Source: Mogibacterium sp. (GTDB lineage Bacteria; Bacillota; Clostridia; Peptostreptococcales; Anaerovoracaceae). Taken from it: a stretch of 33,742 nt of DNA. The translations under genes were made by a program, and so were the position numbers. Numbering within the stretch: position 1 is the stretch's first letter; each line of letters starts with the position of its first letter. A model generated the notes under the pieces. It did not search any database. It saw only the letters and a list, made by a program, of their open reading frames with translations, and had not been told where the DNA came from. Shown piece by piece: positions 32,695 through 33,742 of this stretch. The stretch lies in assembly GCA_017431685.1 (NCBI GenBank), contig JAFRKO010000034.1, positions 1 through 33,742 of the forward strand. The letters run 5' to 3'.

Positions 32695-33510
32695 ATGGAT
32701 AAAGAATCGAGAAGGAAAAACAGCATCTCAATAAAATGTTCCTGTAGATGTGATAAAGGTAATATTCGCGATAATAACGAGGATAACTATTATTTCCAAG
32801 GAATGTTTCTTGATGCCGATAATGAAAGTCTGGATAAAACGCTTACCGTATCGATGGAAGCAGACGAAATAAAGGACCATGGTATATTTATGGCTGTGTT
32901 TGATGGAATGGGCGGAGTCAGTCACGGTGAACTTGCAGCATATGAAGCAACAAAATATGCGGATGAGTTCAAGTCGCGTTTTACCAGAGCAACCGTGGGC
33001 GTGGAAGCAGACATGCTCGCAGCTTTGTGTAAAGGAATGAATATGCGAGTCCATTCCGCAGCTATAAAGAGCGGAGTTTCAGTCATGGGGACTACTATGG
33101 CCTCTCTTTACTTTTACGGGGATCAGGTGTGGTCATGTAATGTTGGAGACAGTCGCTGCTACAGATACCGAGCAGGGGTTCTAGAGCAACTATCTGTGGA
33201 TCATGTTGAGGAATTGTACTATATCGATAGAATAAATTGGAACAGAAAACCCGGTCTGATCCAGTATATAGGTATGGATCCTGAGGAAATATTACTTGAG
33301 CCAGCAATCAGCGGCAGCGATGTTCAGGACGAAGATAATTATCTGATATGCAGTGACGGTCTGACCGATATGGTTACAGAAGCGGACATTGCTGCAATGA
33401 TCAGCGATGCGTCAGACACGGAAGAAGCCGCAAATAGCCTCGTTGACATGGCTCTTGCAAATGGAGGAAAAGATAATATCACAGTAATAGTCTGCCGATG
33501 CAGATTATAG
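32695..33510 (+). CDS. PP2C-family Ser/Thr protein phosphatase
   Basis: PP2C enzymes remove phosphate from Ser/Thr using two metal ions. The 271-residue cytoplasmic protein shows the motifs in order: GNIRDNNEDNYYF (E29, D30), FDGMGG (D70), MGTTMASL, NVGDSRCYRYR, ICSDGLTDM and GGKDNITVIVCR. No membrane segment is present. AAAGGGG lies 3 nt before ATG 32695. The kinase gene begins 28 nt after the stop codon, so the two form the usual antagonistic phosphatase/kinase pair. The N-terminal end (CSCRCDKG) has three Cys residues close together. Confidence 0.93.
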   Translation: MDKESRRKNSISIKCSCRCDKGNIRDNNEDNYYFQGMFLDADNESLDKTLTVSMEADEIKDHGIFMAVFDGMGGVSHGELAAYEATKYADEFKSRFTRATVGVEADMLAALCKGMNMRVHSAAIKSGVSVMGTTMASLYFYGDQVWSCNVGDSRCYRYRAGVLEQLSVDHVEELYYIDRINWNRKPGLIQYIGMDPEEILLEPAISGSDVQDEDNYLICSDGLTDMVTEADIAAMISDASDTEEAANSLVDMALANGGKDNITVIVCRCRL

Positions 33511-33538
33511 TAGGTAACAGCAAAAATGGAGGCATCAT

Positions 33539-33742
33539 ATGGCATCTTTCGAGAATGTCAACATCCCATGGCCCGGCTGGAAGGCAATAAGGGAGATCGG
33601 GGAAGGCGGATACGGAAAAGTATATGAGATCGAGCGCACACAGCATGGTATAACGGAAAATGATGCGCTCAAGATCATTCGAATACCGAAAAGTCAGCAG
33701 CAATATGATGAGCTTGCATACAGAATGTCAGCTGAGGACAAC
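33539..33742 (+). CDS. Ser/Thr protein kinase, partial (runs off the window end)
   Basis: The first 68 residues are visible. They open a Hanks-type kinase: glycine loop GEGGYGKVY (21-29) and the ATP-anchoring Lys K45 in ALKIIRIP. The catalytic loop, membrane helix and any sensor domain lie beyond the window. GGAGG lies 6 nt before ATG 33539. Paired with the PP2C gene directly upstream. Whether it carries extracellular PASTA repeats or other domains cannot be seen. Confidence 0.85.
   Translation, partial: MASFENVNIPWPGWKAIREIGEGGYGKVYEIERTQHGITENDALKIIRIPKSQQQYDELAYRMSAEDN

Overview
The window looks like chromosomal DNA of an anaerobic low-to-mid-GC Firmicute, most likely a member of the Clostridia. 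The grounds are strong AGGAGG ribosome-binding sites, FeoA/FeoB plus the FeoB-associated Cys-rich membrane protein, radical SAM and CooC-like proteins, the UPF0237/UPF0210 pair, lipoproteins and exported proteins with very basic fibronectin type III modules. No tRNA, rRNA or CRISPR array was seen. Species is not claimed.

Left part (1-20.4 kb), mostly housekeeping operons. Positions 1-132 hold a run of hairpins without a gene. An iron(II) uptake operon follows (feoA, feoB, Cys-rich protein), its promoter overlapped by dyads. Next is an XRE-AbrB fusion regulator with a two-gene ABC exporter. Then comes a tight four-gene operon: an acetyltransferase-methyltransferase fusion, a radical SAM protein, a second GNAT and a CooC-like metal-insertion ATPase. 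After it is a tyrosine phenol-lyase/tryptophanase family gene preceded by a 24-residue leader peptide with six consecutive Tyr codons, a terminator and a mutually exclusive antiterminator. The next block repairs oxidised methionine (free Met-R-SO reductase, MsrA) and edits mischarged tRNA (YbaK domain). A DMT transporter, DUF4298, DUF2804, a sirtuin, convergent peptidase T, an MFS transporter and the ACT/UPF0210 pair complete this part.

Middle part (20.4-24.0 kb), a decayed accessory element. It carries a small 46-residue protein, an unknown 133-residue protein, an orphan ParB, a small C-terminally anchored membrane protein, a RadC/JAB gene without its N-terminus, a YdbC/PC4-like protein, and a macro-domain gene cut off and joined to the C-terminal end of an unrelated gene. 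These gene types are typical of Clostridial integrative elements, but no integrase, relaxase or att site is visible.

Right part (24.0-33.7 kb), an envelope and signalling region. Six exported or membrane-anchored proteins lie in one direction. Two of them share a nearly identical lysine-rich FnIII module at both DNA and protein level, with different C-termini that may be transglutaminase-like. Two promoter regions here share a conserved 29-bp block. The window ends with a PP2C phosphatase and the start of a Ser/Thr protein kinase, divergent from an unrecognised 456-residue protein.

The observation most worth following is the tyrosine attenuator at 9811-9957 in front of a lyase that has lost several residues conserved in known tyrosine phenol-lyases and tryptophanases.
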